A stretch of 64,000 nucleotides of DNA from Trifolium pratense. Taxonomy: Eukaryota > Streptophyta > Magnoliopsida > Fabales > Fabaceae. Positions within the stretch are counted from its first letter, which is position 1. Each line of letters starts with the position of its first letter. This document shows, one piece after another, positions 10,842-21,252 of this stretch. The notes beneath the pieces are model-generated. The model made no database searches, was not told where the DNA came from, and was given only the letters and a program-made list of their open reading frames with translations. The stretch spans positions 20,494,127 to 20,558,126 of the forward strand of contig NC_060062.1 of assembly GCF_020283565.1 (NCBI RefSeq), given 5' to 3'. A program made the position numbers and the translations under genes.

Positions 10842-12811
10842 ATGGCTGGAGGTGCAATAGAAAATAAAAACCATGAGCAAAAGAAGAAGTTCGCTGCTCT
10901 CGGTGTATCTTCGATCTTACTTATCGCCATGGTTGCTGCGGTGGCAGTAGGTATATCGACCGAAGATGCTACCGAAGAATTAGGAGGAGGTCATGGTAGT
11001 GGTAACCAAATTTCAAAATCACAAAAAAATGTACAAATACTCTGTGATGCAGCAGAGTACAAAAAAACCTGCGAAAAGAGTCTTGAAAAAGCTTCAACAG
11101 AAACCTCAGACATGAAGGAATTGGTGAAAGCAGCATTCAATGCAACAGCTAATGAACTCTTGAAACAGATTGATAACTCAACACTTTACCATGAATTAGC
11201 TACCAATGACATGACAAAACAAGCTATGGAAATTTGCAAAGAAGTCCTTGGTTATGCAGTTGATGATGTTCATCAATCAATTAATACATTGGATAAATTT
11301 GAGCTAAGTAAGCTAGATGAATATGCTTATGATCTTAAGGTTTGGCTCGCAGGTACACTTACTCATCAACAAACATGTTTAGATGGATTTGAGAACACAA
11401 CTACTCATGCAGGACAAACCATGGCTAAGGTTCTTAACACATCTTTGGAGCTAAGTAACAATGCTTTTGATATTATAAGTGGAGTTGCAGATATTATGAA
11501 AAGTCTTAACTTGAGTTCTTTAGCAAGTTCCATAAATCATAGGAAACTTTTGTCTGATGATGATGGTTTACCAACATGGGCTAGTCAAACTCAAAGGAAA
11601 CTTCTTGTGGCACCTGAGAGTATTAAGCCTAATGTTGTTGTTGCTCAAGATGGTACTGGACAGTTTAAGACTTTGACTGAGGCACTTAAACTTGTTCCTA
11701 CTAAGAACAAGGTTCCTTTTGTCATTCATGTTAAGGCTGGTGTCTATAATGAGTATGTTACTTTGGATAAACATAGGGACCATGTTACTATTATTGGTGA
11801 TGGTCCTACAAAGACCAGATTTACTGGCAGCAAAAACTATGTTGATGGTGTTCAGACTTACCTCACTTCAACATTCAGTAAGTGCCAAATACTGTCCTTT
11901 CCTTTAATTTTTCTACTAAATTTCACTTTGCTCGGCTAGCTCGGCTTTTGGGCCGCCCCCCAGACTCTTCCTGAAGCATATGAGTCATACTAACTCAACA
12001 ATACAATTCATTATAAACATTGAATTTCGCTGATTCAACTATCAAATTAATTGTTTATTAATTGACAATGACAGGTGTGAACTCTGCTCATTTCATGGCC
12101 ATCAACGTCGGATTCGAGAACTCAGCAGGAGCTGAGAAGCACCAAGCAGTAGCCCTCCGTGTAACAGCAGACAAAGCAATCTTCTACAACTGTCACATGG
12201 ACGGTTTCCAAGACACACTATACGTACAATCAAAAAGACAATTCTACCGCGACTGTACGGTGACAGGAACCATCGACTTTGTCTTTGGTGATGCTGTCGG
12301 AGTTTTCCAAAACTGCAAGTTCATCGTCAAAAAGCCATTGGAAGATCAACAATGCATGGTAACAGCAGGCGGAAGAACCAAACCCGAAAGTCCATCTGCC
12401 CTTGTTTTCCAAAACTGTCATTTCACCGGTGAACCAGATGTAGCTACCTTGGACCCCAAGATAGCATATTTGGGTAGACCATGGAGAAATTACTCCAAGG
12501 TTGTTATCATGGATTCTGATATTGACGGTATCTTTGTACCACAAGGTTATATGCCATGGATGGGAAGCGCTTTTGAAGACACATGTACTTATTACGAATA
12601 CAACAATATCGGTGCTGGTGCTAACACTGCAGGAAGAGTGAAGTGGCCTGGTTTTAAAGTCCTTACTGCCCCTGAAGCTGGTGATTATTATCCAGGAAAG
12701 TTTTTTGAACTTGCTAATTCAACTCAGCGTGATGTTTGGATTGTTGAAGCTGGAATTCCTTATTCAATTGGACCAAAACCAGCTGGACTACTTACACCTG
12801 CACCACAATAA
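10842..12811 (+). CDS. Pectin methylesterase with N-terminal PMEI domain (type I, 590 aa)
   Basis: Two exons, 10842-11877 and 12075-12811, with a GT-AG intron (donor TTCA/GTAAGT, acceptor GACAG/GTGTG); the join is in frame. The protein starts with a basic stretch and a membrane anchor (about residues 16-37). A PMEI-type four-helix domain with its Cys residues follows (about 65-225), then two RKLL processing sites (near 232 and 249), then the PME beta-helix. Catalytic signatures are present: [31 protein letters not shown] and YLGRPW. It demethylesterifies homogalacturonan in the wall after secretion and release of the pro-region. Full length and intact. Its motif style ([14 protein letters not shown]) resembles pollen/pollen-tube PMEs such as VANGUARD1, so a pollen role is an inference. 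Confidence 0.95.
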
Positions 12812-14253
12812 TTTATTTAATTAAGCTGCTTAATTAAATTTAAGCTACCTCTTAATATATAATAATAATATGTATATGTATATGTATATGTATGTAGCCA
12901 TCCCTCCATGCATGCATGCTCTCAATCCTAACCAATTTCACATTTTATATACATATATAAGTATATTGGTGTTTGTTGATTATTATTAATTAAGTTTCTC
13001 CTTCGATTTTAATTTACACTTTGTTTTAATTATGCTTCAAATTACACCATTGAGGTTTTGAGTTCAATATGTGAATATTGCTTCCACTACATTTGCAAAA
13101 TGTATATTTCGTACGTCTTTCTTTATATATTATATTATAATTTATAATTAGGTGGCATGGATTTGTTAAATCTTCCAAATTATAATAATCAACTGATCAT
13201 TAAAAGACCAAATCATGTCTATCAGCTAATTGAAAGACCAAATCAGTAATGAACTAATTACAATTAGATATATAATGGTGAATAAGCCCCCTTTTCTCTT
13301 TTCTTTCATCCACAAATCTTTCTTTGCGATGATCATATCCCACAATATTATCACCAAAAAAAAGTGTTTGAAACCCAAAATTTATTAAAATCCAAAAGTT
13401 TAATAATGATATTTAGTATATTAAAAAATTAGTTTAACGTGTAACAAAAAAAAATATAGTTTAACTAAAATCTTGTTTGGATTTACACTCTCAAGACTAT
13501 AATGAACTCATGAACATCTAATCGCTTAGCTTCTTAGAACCTATCTAACAAACAATTATCCAACAACTTTAACGTTATATATTTTCATGATTCTTATTTT
13601 TAACTTTAGTATCAAAATAGTTTTTATGGTCAAATAAAGTTGGGTCAAACGTACCTATAAAGATGAAATTTTGCTCATTGTATAGATTAAAAACATATAT
13701 AATTAATACTTTGCCATTTGTTTCAAAATTCAATTTAAACATGTAAAAATAGTAAGTTTGACCAAGACTTTATTTTTTAAGATAGATTTAATTCATTTTT
13801 ATCAATTTTTCTCGAAAATAATTAATACAGTAATTTTTTTTTGGTGATAGTAATGTTTTTTTTTAATGGCAATAATTAATAATGTCTGAAAGTTAAAAAA
13901 TCAAAGACGGTCCAATTTGATGTTTGACCAAATTAATAATTACTTCTTTTGTTTAAGATTTTTTATTTACTTTAGTCAAAAAATAAAAAAATTTCTATAA
14001 GTTATAAATCTACTTTTAATAATTCTCTAAAGACAACCTTATCTACTGTTACAAAAACAAGATACTCCGTACTATACAACTACAGTAAATAAAATGAAGA
14101 ATTAAAAAATGAAAAGTTTATAATATGTCACGTGTAAGGCCAGTGAGAAATCACCATCGTCATTACTATGCCACATGCCATTCAAACACCGCTACACGCC
14201 GCCAGCTTATAAAGCGCCACATCATCACACTCCGATTTAAGTGATCAATCAAC
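12812..14253. other. Intergenic between PME and ATL gene 3' ends
   Basis: This 1.4 kb lies between two convergent genes. It is AT-rich, with a short TATATG repeat near 12870-12890 and a CACGTG G-box-like site near 14128. No open frame or transposon ends were recognised. Confidence 0.5.
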
Positions 14254-15108
14254 TCACTGAGTCACCTCCCTTCCACCTCGTTCTTCATCTAACTCGATCA
14301 CAGAAACACTCGGTTTCCTCTCTCTACTAAGAATTCTGGTAAACGACAACACACGACTCATCGGGGATCGAAACGACGACGACGACGATGAATCACAACT
14401 CGACTCACCAGCTACGAACCTCTCGCAATCGCATTCACTTCTTTCTGGAATCTCAACTGTAACGCCAACAAACGAAGATTGCTTCGAACTTGAAGAAGAA
14501 GAAGAAGAAGAAAACTCCGGTTCAGACCGGTTCATTTCTTCCTCGGAACTTGAATCCAAAACCAATTCCGGTTCACAGTCACACACATCAATAACTACTT
14601 CGGATCGGGTCAATTGAACCGGAGGAGCCGGCTCCACGGGAGCTCTACAAAGCGGACAAGTAGAATGAGAGTGAAACCACATATCAATACAATCAATATG
14701 AAAACTATGATTACATTTGGGTAAAACCCGACCCGTTTCCCCTTCTTCAAACTCCGATAAACAAACCGCACATTCCACTCCCTTCGGGTGAGTCTTAGGA
14801 CAAAATTTGAAGACTGGGAGTGAGGAAATAACAGAGGCATCTAAACCTCGAGAGACGGCTTGGATCAGTGAAGCAGGAGCGGAAGGATCAACGTAGAAAA
14901 CGAACGGTTGACGTTGAACGTGACGGTTACCGTTACGGCGGTGTTGTTGACGGTTGCTGGAACGTAGAAGGTACCATCGAATTAAGAGATGAAAAGAGAG
15001 TATTATGATGATAATGATGAAGAGAATGATAGTGGCTGTTAGCATTATTTTGCCGCTAATGGCATAGTTGTATTCGGATTCGGTATCGCTCTTCAGACCC
15101 GAATCCAT
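14254..15108 (-). CDS. ATL-family RING-H2 E3 ubiquitin ligase (284 aa)
   Basis: Intronless, as is usual for ATLs. The start at 15108 (MDSGLKSDTE) is the first ATG; the frame extends 12 nt upstream only to a GTG. Residues about 21-45 form one membrane span (IMLTATIILF...). A basic patch follows, then the GLD motif (88-90), then an RING-H2 domain at 113-154 in the C-x2-C...C-x-H-x2-H-x2-C...C-x2-C pattern with the ATL-specific Pro before the third ligand Cys. The C-terminal half is Ser/Glu-rich with an EEEEE/SSSSS tract. The expected role is transfer of ubiquitin from E2 at a membrane, often in defence or carbon/nitrogen responses; the specific substrate cannot be told. Confidence 0.94.
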   Translation of the reverse strand: MDSGLKSDTESEYNYAISGKIMLTATIILFIIIIIILSFHLLIRWYLLRSSNRQQHRRNGNRHVQRQPFVFYVDPSAPASLIQAVSRGLDASVISSLPVFKFCPKTHPKGVECAVCLSEFEEGETGRVLPKCNHSFHIDCIDMWFHSHSTCPLCRAPVEPAPPVQLTRSEVVIDVCDCEPELVLDSSSEEEMNRSEPEFSSSSSSSSSKQSSFVGVTVEIPERSECDCERFVAGESSCDSSSSSSFRSPMSRVLSFTRILSRERKPSVSVIELDEERGGREVTQ

Positions 15109-15649
15109 TGCGAATTGCACGGGTATTTTACTAGTAAATAATGAAATGTTGTTGGAATTGAGAATGAGAAGGTTTTTTCGATTGTTAGTTGAGGTGAGTG
15201 ATAAGTAGTTTTCAGTTTATTTATTTAGTTGTGTTGATGCTGTTTATTGTCCTTTCATCGGTTTCTTAATTCTTTTTTACAAGGTTTTGGGAACAGGGGT
15301 TAATTTTATGGTTTACGCGGTTTTTATGAAATGTCATTTATGTCCTTTGTTCTCGTATGGATTTTTGGATTTATTAGTAGTGCATTAAGTTTTGTTTTGC
15401 GTAATTTTCTGTGTTTGAAATGTTATGGAAATTGTGTTGCGGTTTTGGTGAAAAGGGATAGTCAACCCACAGTTTTCCAAAGTCAATTGAGAGGAGAGGT
15501 GAATGAATGTGGAAGGAATTGTGGTGGAACTAACATAAAAAAACTTAATACAGTATGCGATGAGTTACAATCACTGATCAACCCCCGTTTATACGTTTAA
15601 TTGACTTAAGTTTTAGGCGAATTCTATTATGAACCATCTTGTCAAGTAC
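15109..15649. other. ATL gene upstream region
   Basis: Putative promoter and 5' UTR of the minus-strand ATL gene. An 89-codon plus-strand frame here (15331-15600) has no recognisable domain and is probably chance. Confidence 0.45.
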
Positions 15650-15651
15650 TA

Positions 15652-15926
15652 CTCCGTCTCATAATATAAGCAAAAAAAAAAATTCACACTTATTAAGAAA
15701 AGTAAAATATCATAATTTTAAGGTTGACTTTTTGTGTGTTTGTTGAAATAAGTTTTATGGGAAGATGTAAAAACAGTTTTTATTGGTTATTGAGTATGGG
15801 GAAAAGAAGAGAGAGAGTAAATTAAGTAAAAGTTTATCTTGAAAATAATAAAAGTTAGTTTTTTTTTCTTATAATTTGGGACATGAAAAAATAATTTTTT
15901 TTGCTTATAATATGAGACGGATGGAG
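15652..15926. mobile_element. Stowaway MITE (275 bp)
   Basis: Terminal repeats CTCCGTCTCATAATATAAGC and the complementary right end GCTTATAATATGAGACGGAT, flanked by TA on both sides (15650-15651, 15927-15928), the Tc1/mariner-type signature. The left TIR has lost four bases relative to the right. AT-rich interior. Confidence 0.82.
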
Positions 15927-16171
15927 TATTTCATGGTGCATAAGTAAAATTTTACCGTAGGATATTGAAATCCCACCATACCTATCATATGTGTTTACAT
16001 CAGATTTTTTTCACTTTTACCAAAAAAATAAAATTAATAATTCACAAATCCATTATCTCACCAACCACTGTAACGCCGACCTCCGACCACACTGGCCGCC
16101 ATCACACATCCAAACCCATCCTCCCAACTCCACCGGAACCAACAGTTCTCCTTTCTTCGTCTTCTCAGTAT

Positions 16172-16863
16172 CAGTGGCGGAACTAGGGGAGGGCTGAGGC
16201 GGGACACGGCCCTCCCCCAAAAAATAGGAAATTACTAATATATCCTTGGTATTTTAATAAAATTACATATTTATAATACTATATATATTTGTTAAGGTGA
16301 AAAGAAATATAATTGCAGGGTTAGCCTAATTGGTAGAGGTTTCAATTCTTAATGCATTGGAGGTGAAGGTCATGGGTTCGAACCATGCATTTTTGGTTTT
16401 GCTTTTTTTTTTTTTTCCTTTCAAAAATCAACTTTTAACACACACCTTTGAGGATAAATGTTGCCTTAAACATGTAAAGACATAATTTTGAGATTAATAT
16501 TTTTCTTATGATATATCAATTCACAATTTTTATTTTTACCAAAAAAATAAAACACAACTATTTTTAATTTATTTAATCCGTGTGTAATTATTATCTTATA
16601 TTTATTAATGAATAAATTTCAATCTAAATTTTTTTGATTGTCTAATTAAGCAAGCAATAGTTCAAAGTCAATTATTGATGATTTCAAGTCATTTGACATA
16701 CGCAGTGTATTATTTTTTGGTATGTAATTTAATTTTTTAATTATCAAATTATTGCTTATTATGACTTAAATTTTTATACGCAATATAATTTTTTTTATTT
16801 AATTTATATATTATAAATTTTTTTAACGGCCCACCCAAGAAAAAATTCTTGGTTCCGCCACTG
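16172..16863. mobile_element. Non-autonomous hAT element (692 bp), CAGTGGCGGAAC family
   Basis: Perfect terminal repeats CAGTGGCGGAAC/GTTCCGCCACTG and a perfect 8-bp duplication CTCAGTAT (16164-16171, 16864-16871). The interior is non-coding and includes a tRNA-like segment at 16317-16395. A truncated relative lies at 8812-8893. Confidence 0.88.
16317..16395 (+). repeat. tRNA-like segment (Pol III box A and box B) inside an hAT element
   Basis: TTAGCCTAATTGGTAGAGG matches a tRNA A box and GGTTCGAACC a B box, with about 45 nt between them. A run of T residues follows (16400-16416), which could stop Pol III. The acceptor stem does not pair, so this is a tRNA-derived SINE head or tRNA relic rather than a functional tRNA. 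Confidence 0.48.
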
Positions 16864-17939
16864 CTCAGTATTGACCGTAATATTGTTTATTTTCGATTCT
16901 ATTTCTTTGTTAGTAACTTATTTAATTAATCATTTCAATTTTGTTTTTCTCACTTATGATTCCAGAAATATTACCATAAAACAATCTTTCAAACCAATCA
17001 ATACAACAATATACAAAAATTTAAACTCCAATAAGCAAGAAAAAAGGAGAAAGAGAGGAAAGAAGTAAAATCAAATGGAGTGTGTTTGCTTAGCTAAGTA
17101 TCTTTATGTTGGCGTTGAACTTTTTTTCTAATGGTGAAGGTGGATGAAGGAGGTTGAGGTGAGAGAGGAGGCAGATGTGTACGAGAGTAGGGGTGTGCAA
17201 ATAATAAGGTTAACCATACCCAAATTACTAACCAAACCATTTCTATTTTTTAAAAGCCCAGCCCATTTTATAAAAAAACCAACCCAGACCATAAAACATA
17301 AAAATGGTAAACCGGTTTACCATTTCACTTAGTTGGTTTAGAACCGGTTTATTCTTCTCAAAATTAATTTCAAAAGCGAGAAACCAAATAACACAGTCAG
17401 AAACCAAATCACAAAATCACAGTTTCATCAATCATCGCAAATCCTCCTCCTCCGTCAAACCCACTCTCCTCCTCCGTCAAACCCACTCCCACCGGCGAAT
17501 CCTCCTCCGTCAAACCCACTCCCACCGGCGAATCCATCTCGTCCTCTGTCGCACAACCACTCACCATCGACGACAATCCAATCAGCTTAAATCGCAAAAT
17601 CAGCTTAATCGGTGAGTGAATCTAATAATCTAATGTTGATTTCTGTTGAATAACTTGTTGAATCTGTTGAGTAGTTCTATAATTAAGTAGTTCTTGTGTA
17701 TTGCTATTGTTCTGAGATGCAGCAAAATAGAAAAGGTATATGAATTTGATGGTAAATAACCATAGATGATGCATTCTTCTGCTGCTACAATTACTGTTTC
17801 TGATCATTACTATTTTCGTGCTCAATATACAATCAGTTTGTGTTCTGGCATTGTGTGCATTTAGTTCTCATTCCTTGAATCTGTTGAATAATATATTCAT
17901 TAGATTATTAGCTTATTGAATAATATATTCATTATATTC

Positions 17940-18230
17940 ATTAGCTTGGATGAAATATTAGAGGAAGAAGGGGATTTAGATGTCCTAATTTGGTGGAAGG
18001 ATAATTGTACTCGATATCCAGTCCTTGCAAGAATTGCAAGAGAAGTGTTGGCTATACCAGTCTCTACGGTTGCCTCTGAATCTGCCTTTAGTACCGGAGG
18101 GAGAGTGCTTGATGCATTGATTTGCACACAAGATTGGGTTAAAAAAAAAGATCATGGCATTGAGACATCATCTTTGGTTTCATATGATGATCTTAACACT
18201 CTACAGCAACTTGAGCAAGGTAAGATTAAA
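17940..18230 (+). pseudogene. hAT transposase C-terminal dimerisation domain, remnant
   Basis: The frame encodes WWKDNCTRYPVLARIAREVL, then the IPVSTVASESAFSTGGRV block typical of the Dimer_Tnp_hAT domain of RICESLEEPER-type transposases, then ALICTQDWVK. About a dozen residues usual between GGRVLD and ALICTQDW are absent. The N-terminal BED finger and DDE core are not found upstream. It cannot encode an active transposase. Confidence 0.78.
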
Positions 18231-18864
18231 AGATATCTTCTTTTTACTTACTATAGTAAATCTATCTTTGATTCTTTGTTTTAGCTGTTTTCTTGTAGCT
18301 GGTGCGGGTGTTGACTAGCCCTCGTGCTTGGTTGGCTAGAAGTAATTGATCAATCTTGCTGGTGGGGTTTTTTATTTTGGCTTCATCCTCTTGCGCCTCA
18401 AGTTTGCGTTGGATGGTGTCCTCTCCAGCTTAGCCAGAAGCATTTGGGTTGCTTTGTTTGGTTTTTTAACTTTGGTTTAGTTACTTTGTTTGACTGTTTC
18501 TTCATTTTAGTTTGTCAATTAGTTTTCTCTAGTTTGTAATTTTTCTTCACTTCTTGCTGCGTGGTGGTGTTGTCTGAGTTAATTCTTAGCTTGCGAAGTT
18601 AGCCATGATCTTGTAGATGTATATGTCAGGAGCAAATATACATCTCAGAGGCATCCTATATTGACAAGTTGCACATGAGGCATAGTAATAATGAATTCCT
18701 TTTTGTGTTTTGCAGATTTTTTATCAAATCTTGGTAGTTCTTCGGCTTCTACGAGGCTCGATGACGATTGAAGGTAATTATGTCCCAATATTAGTAATTT
18801 TTAGGCTATAATGATGGAGTTGAATGAGTATGATGAGTTGAATTAGGCAGTTATAATTATTATG

Positions 18865-19152
18865 ACAGATTAGTTTGCATAGATATTGTCCAGTGAGTTT
18901 CATTGTAATAATGCTGCCTAAGTCCTTCTGCATAATTGAACTGGTGTAGTCAGTAGTGTACTTAGCTATTGTCTTGTGAGCTGCATAATTGAAAATTAGT
19001 GCTTAATTCTGGTATTGTTAGCTGTCCTTCAGTAACAGATTAGTTTGCATAGATATTGTCTAGTGAGTTTCATTGTAATAATGCTGCTTAAGTCCTTCTG
19101 CATAATTGAACTGGTGTAGTCAGTAGTGTACTTTGCTATTGTCTTGTGAGCT
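18865..19152. repeat. Direct repeat, two 118-bp copies with 170-bp period
   Basis: 18865-18982 and 19035-19152 are nearly identical, both starting ACAGATTAGTTTGCATAG and ending TTGTCTTGTGAGCT, with only a few substitutions. The copies are separated by about 52 bp of partly similar sequence. They lie in the 3' part of the degraded hAT element. Confidence 0.85.
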
Positions 19153-19367
19153 TCATGGTATTGGTGTTTTGCTGTGAAGCTATTTGTTTTGGAATTAGTG
19201 TTTAACGAGAGAGTGTATTAATATAAAGTTCTGATTGTGACATATTAATACACTGACACCACTGACACTTACTGTCACATAGTAAAATAACACTAAGTAC
19301 TCGGTCAGGTTTAAGTACCCACGGATCAACTTTTATAAACCGAACCCGACCGCCCTCAACTCATATT

Positions 19368-19937
19368 TAGGGATGGCAAAAAAATCCAAATCCGAGAGAT
19401 CCACCCGAACCCAAACCCAAGTCAACGGGCGAAACCCGATTTGACTGGGTTTGGGTTTGGGTTCGGGTGACACCCGATAATATGGGTGTGGGTTTGGCAT
19501 CAGTCAAACCCACACCCGAAACCCATACACCCACCCGAAATATTTTATAATTACCTAATTACCCCCATAGTCTCCCTCAATTTCCTTGGAAGACCTTAAA
19601 TTTTAGTTGTAATTTAATTTCTTGAAAGTCTATGTTGTAATTTCTTGAAAGTCTATGTTTGAATTTTCTTGGAAGACCTTAATTTTAGTTGTAATTTAAT
19701 TCAAAGTCTATGTTGAAATTTAATTTCTTAAATTTTCAAATTATTTTCAAATGTGTTGCGGGTTTGGGTTTGGGTGGAAAAATCCCGAACCCAATGGGTG
19801 TGGGCGTGGGTGTTGTTTTGCCACCCGAACAGGCTTTGGGTTTGGGTTTGGGTTTGGGTTTGGGTTTGGGTGATGATTTCGGGTGTGGGTTTGGTAAGTG
19901 TCAAACCCGCACCCATGAGCGCCCGTTGTCATCCCTA
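19368..19937. mobile_element. Non-autonomous hAT element (570 bp) with G-rich arms
   Basis: Ends TAGGGATGGCAA and TTGTCATCCCTA. The flanks CTCATATT and CTCATATC match in 7 of 8 positions. The arms carry many CCCGAACCC/GGGTTTGGG blocks in inverted arrangement, as in the 7960-8562 element. Inserted inside the older hAT element. Confidence 0.74.
19835..19870 (+). repeat. (TTTGGG)6 hexamer array
   Basis: Six perfect TTTGGG units. They differ from the plant telomere unit TTTAGGG by lacking the A. With the surrounding GGG runs the G-rich strand could form quadruplexes. Confidence 0.95.
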
Positions 19938-20269
19938 CTCATATCAGACCGCCACTTTAGATCTGTCAGCTCACGGTTCAGTCTCAATCCGACCCGGTTC
20001 AATTTTTTAGTCTCGGTTTTTATGGATTGAATCGGGTTTCGGGTCGTTGTCCACCCCTAATCATCATGAGGTGGAGGAATAGCTCTTAGCCTAAGCTTCA
20101 TTTTTGTAGGTCCAACCATTAAAATATTCCAATCCCAAGAACATGTTGAGTCAGTAAGGTCAGCCACTGTTGTACTTGTACCATAGAGAATACAGAATAC
20201 TCAAATTAAAATCATCAAACAATCATCAATGTTTTCTTTGATTTTTCTCACACCTAACTATTAAAATTA

Positions 20270-20453
20270 GAATTTAATTTATATGTACCGTCGGTGTAAA
20301 GTTATTTTGCACATGCATCCAATTATATACCGATACATCATGTGTGGTAATTAAAAACACATGTTGTGTCACATTTATTAAATAATGTGGCAACGCGTCA
20401 TTGGATGTATGTGTAAAAATAATTTACACCGACGGTGCACAACAATTAAACTC
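20270..20453. mobile_element. Mutator-like MITE (184 bp)
   Basis: Flanked by a perfect 9-bp duplication TTAAAATTA (20261-20269, 20454-20462). Inverted arms contain ACCGTCGGTGTAAA and TTACACCGACGGTG, with CATCCAAT/ATTGGATG further in. A related copy is at 51194-51360. Confidence 0.78.
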
Positions 20454-20492
20454 TTAAAATTATTACGGACAAGAGTATCATATTTTCTACTA

Positions 20493-20746
20493 CTCCCTCC
20501 GTCCCAAAATAAATGACATATTTTTGACTTTGTCTATTATCCATATGATCTCTTTTGACTGTATTTTGTTCTACTAATATGTATATGCAAATATTAGCAT
20601 ACGAGATGTTATTTGATTTGTCTCGATGTGTATTTTCGAAATATATAATTTTTAATAATAGATAATTTAAGATATTAATGATTAAAGTTGTGCATTGACA
20701 AACGTGAAGGTGATCAACTAGGTCATTTATTTTGGGACGAATAGAG
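20493..20746. mobile_element. Stowaway MITE (254 bp)
   Basis: Left end CTCCCTCCGTCCCAAAATAA, right end TTATTTTGGGACGAATAGAG, TA flanks at 20491-20492 and 20747-20748. Confidence 0.82.
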
Positions 20747-20790
20747 TATTTTCTTTTATTGTCTTTTCTTTGTCAATAAAATAAAATGTA

Positions 20791-21250
20791 CTCCCTCAGT
20801 ACCACAATACATGTCACTTTGACACTTTTACGCATATTAAGAAATATAATTATTGTTGCATGGAAAAGAGAAATTTTGAGTTAATTTACAAAATTATCCT
20901 TCATTAATTGTATGGGAAAAATAAATTGAAGAATTGAAAGAAGAGAGAGTAATAAAAAAGTAAGTGTATAATAGGAAAAATATCATTCAATGCTTTATTG
21001 ATATTGTAAAACGACATATAATTTACCAATCGTTAGTTGGTTCAGTGGTGATTGGTGCTGAACTTGGTAGGGAGGACCGCGGTTCGATCCCCCACAACTG
21101 CGATCGGGAGGGGGCTGGAACCACTTGATGCCAGAACTGACCTCCGAACCAGATTCAACTGGTGGTGAAAAGCCGAAAGAAAAAAAAAACGACATATAAT
21201 TTGGTACAAATTTTTTCTTCAAAGTAATATATATTGTGGTACGGAGGGAG
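20791..21250. mobile_element. Stowaway MITE interrupted by a SINE
   Basis: Ends CTCCCTCAGTACCACAATA and TATTGTGGTACGGAGGGAG with TA flanks. The internal SINE at 21025-21185 and its target duplication split it. Without the SINE the MITE would be about 280 bp, a normal size. Confidence 0.8.
21025..21185 (+). mobile_element. Full-length tRNA-derived SINE (about 160 bp)
   Basis: Box A-like TTAGTTGGTTCAGTGGTGA, box B GGTTCGATCC and an A-rich 3' tail. A perfect 17-bp target duplication AAAACGACATATAATTT (21008-21024, 21186-21202) is typical of LINE-driven insertion. A truncated relative lies at 6900-7030. Confidence 0.9.
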
Positions 21251-21252
21251 TA

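Larger units (their letters stand above)
17188..20059 (+). mobile_element. Degraded autonomous-type hAT element, nested
   Basis: Ends TAGGGGTGTGCAAATA at the left and TTGTCCACCCCTA at the right look like a matched hAT pair. The 8-bp flanks do not match, so the assignment as one element is tentative. Inside are a C-rich leader with a tandem TCCTCCTCCGTCAAACCCAC unit (17441-17535), the transposase C-terminal fragment (17940-18230), a 170-bp-period duplication and a later hAT insertion (19368-19937). Most of the transposase gene is missing. Confidence 0.52.

Noticed and set aside
11568..11907. ORFs overlapping PME exon 1 in other frames
   Set aside because: Shadows of the PME coding sequence.
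16317..16395. Functional tRNA gene
   Set aside because: Box A and B are present but the acceptor and anticodon stems do not pair.
19710..20030. G/V/W-rich ORFs on both strands
   Set aside because: They translate the TTTGGG-type repeats of the hAT element.
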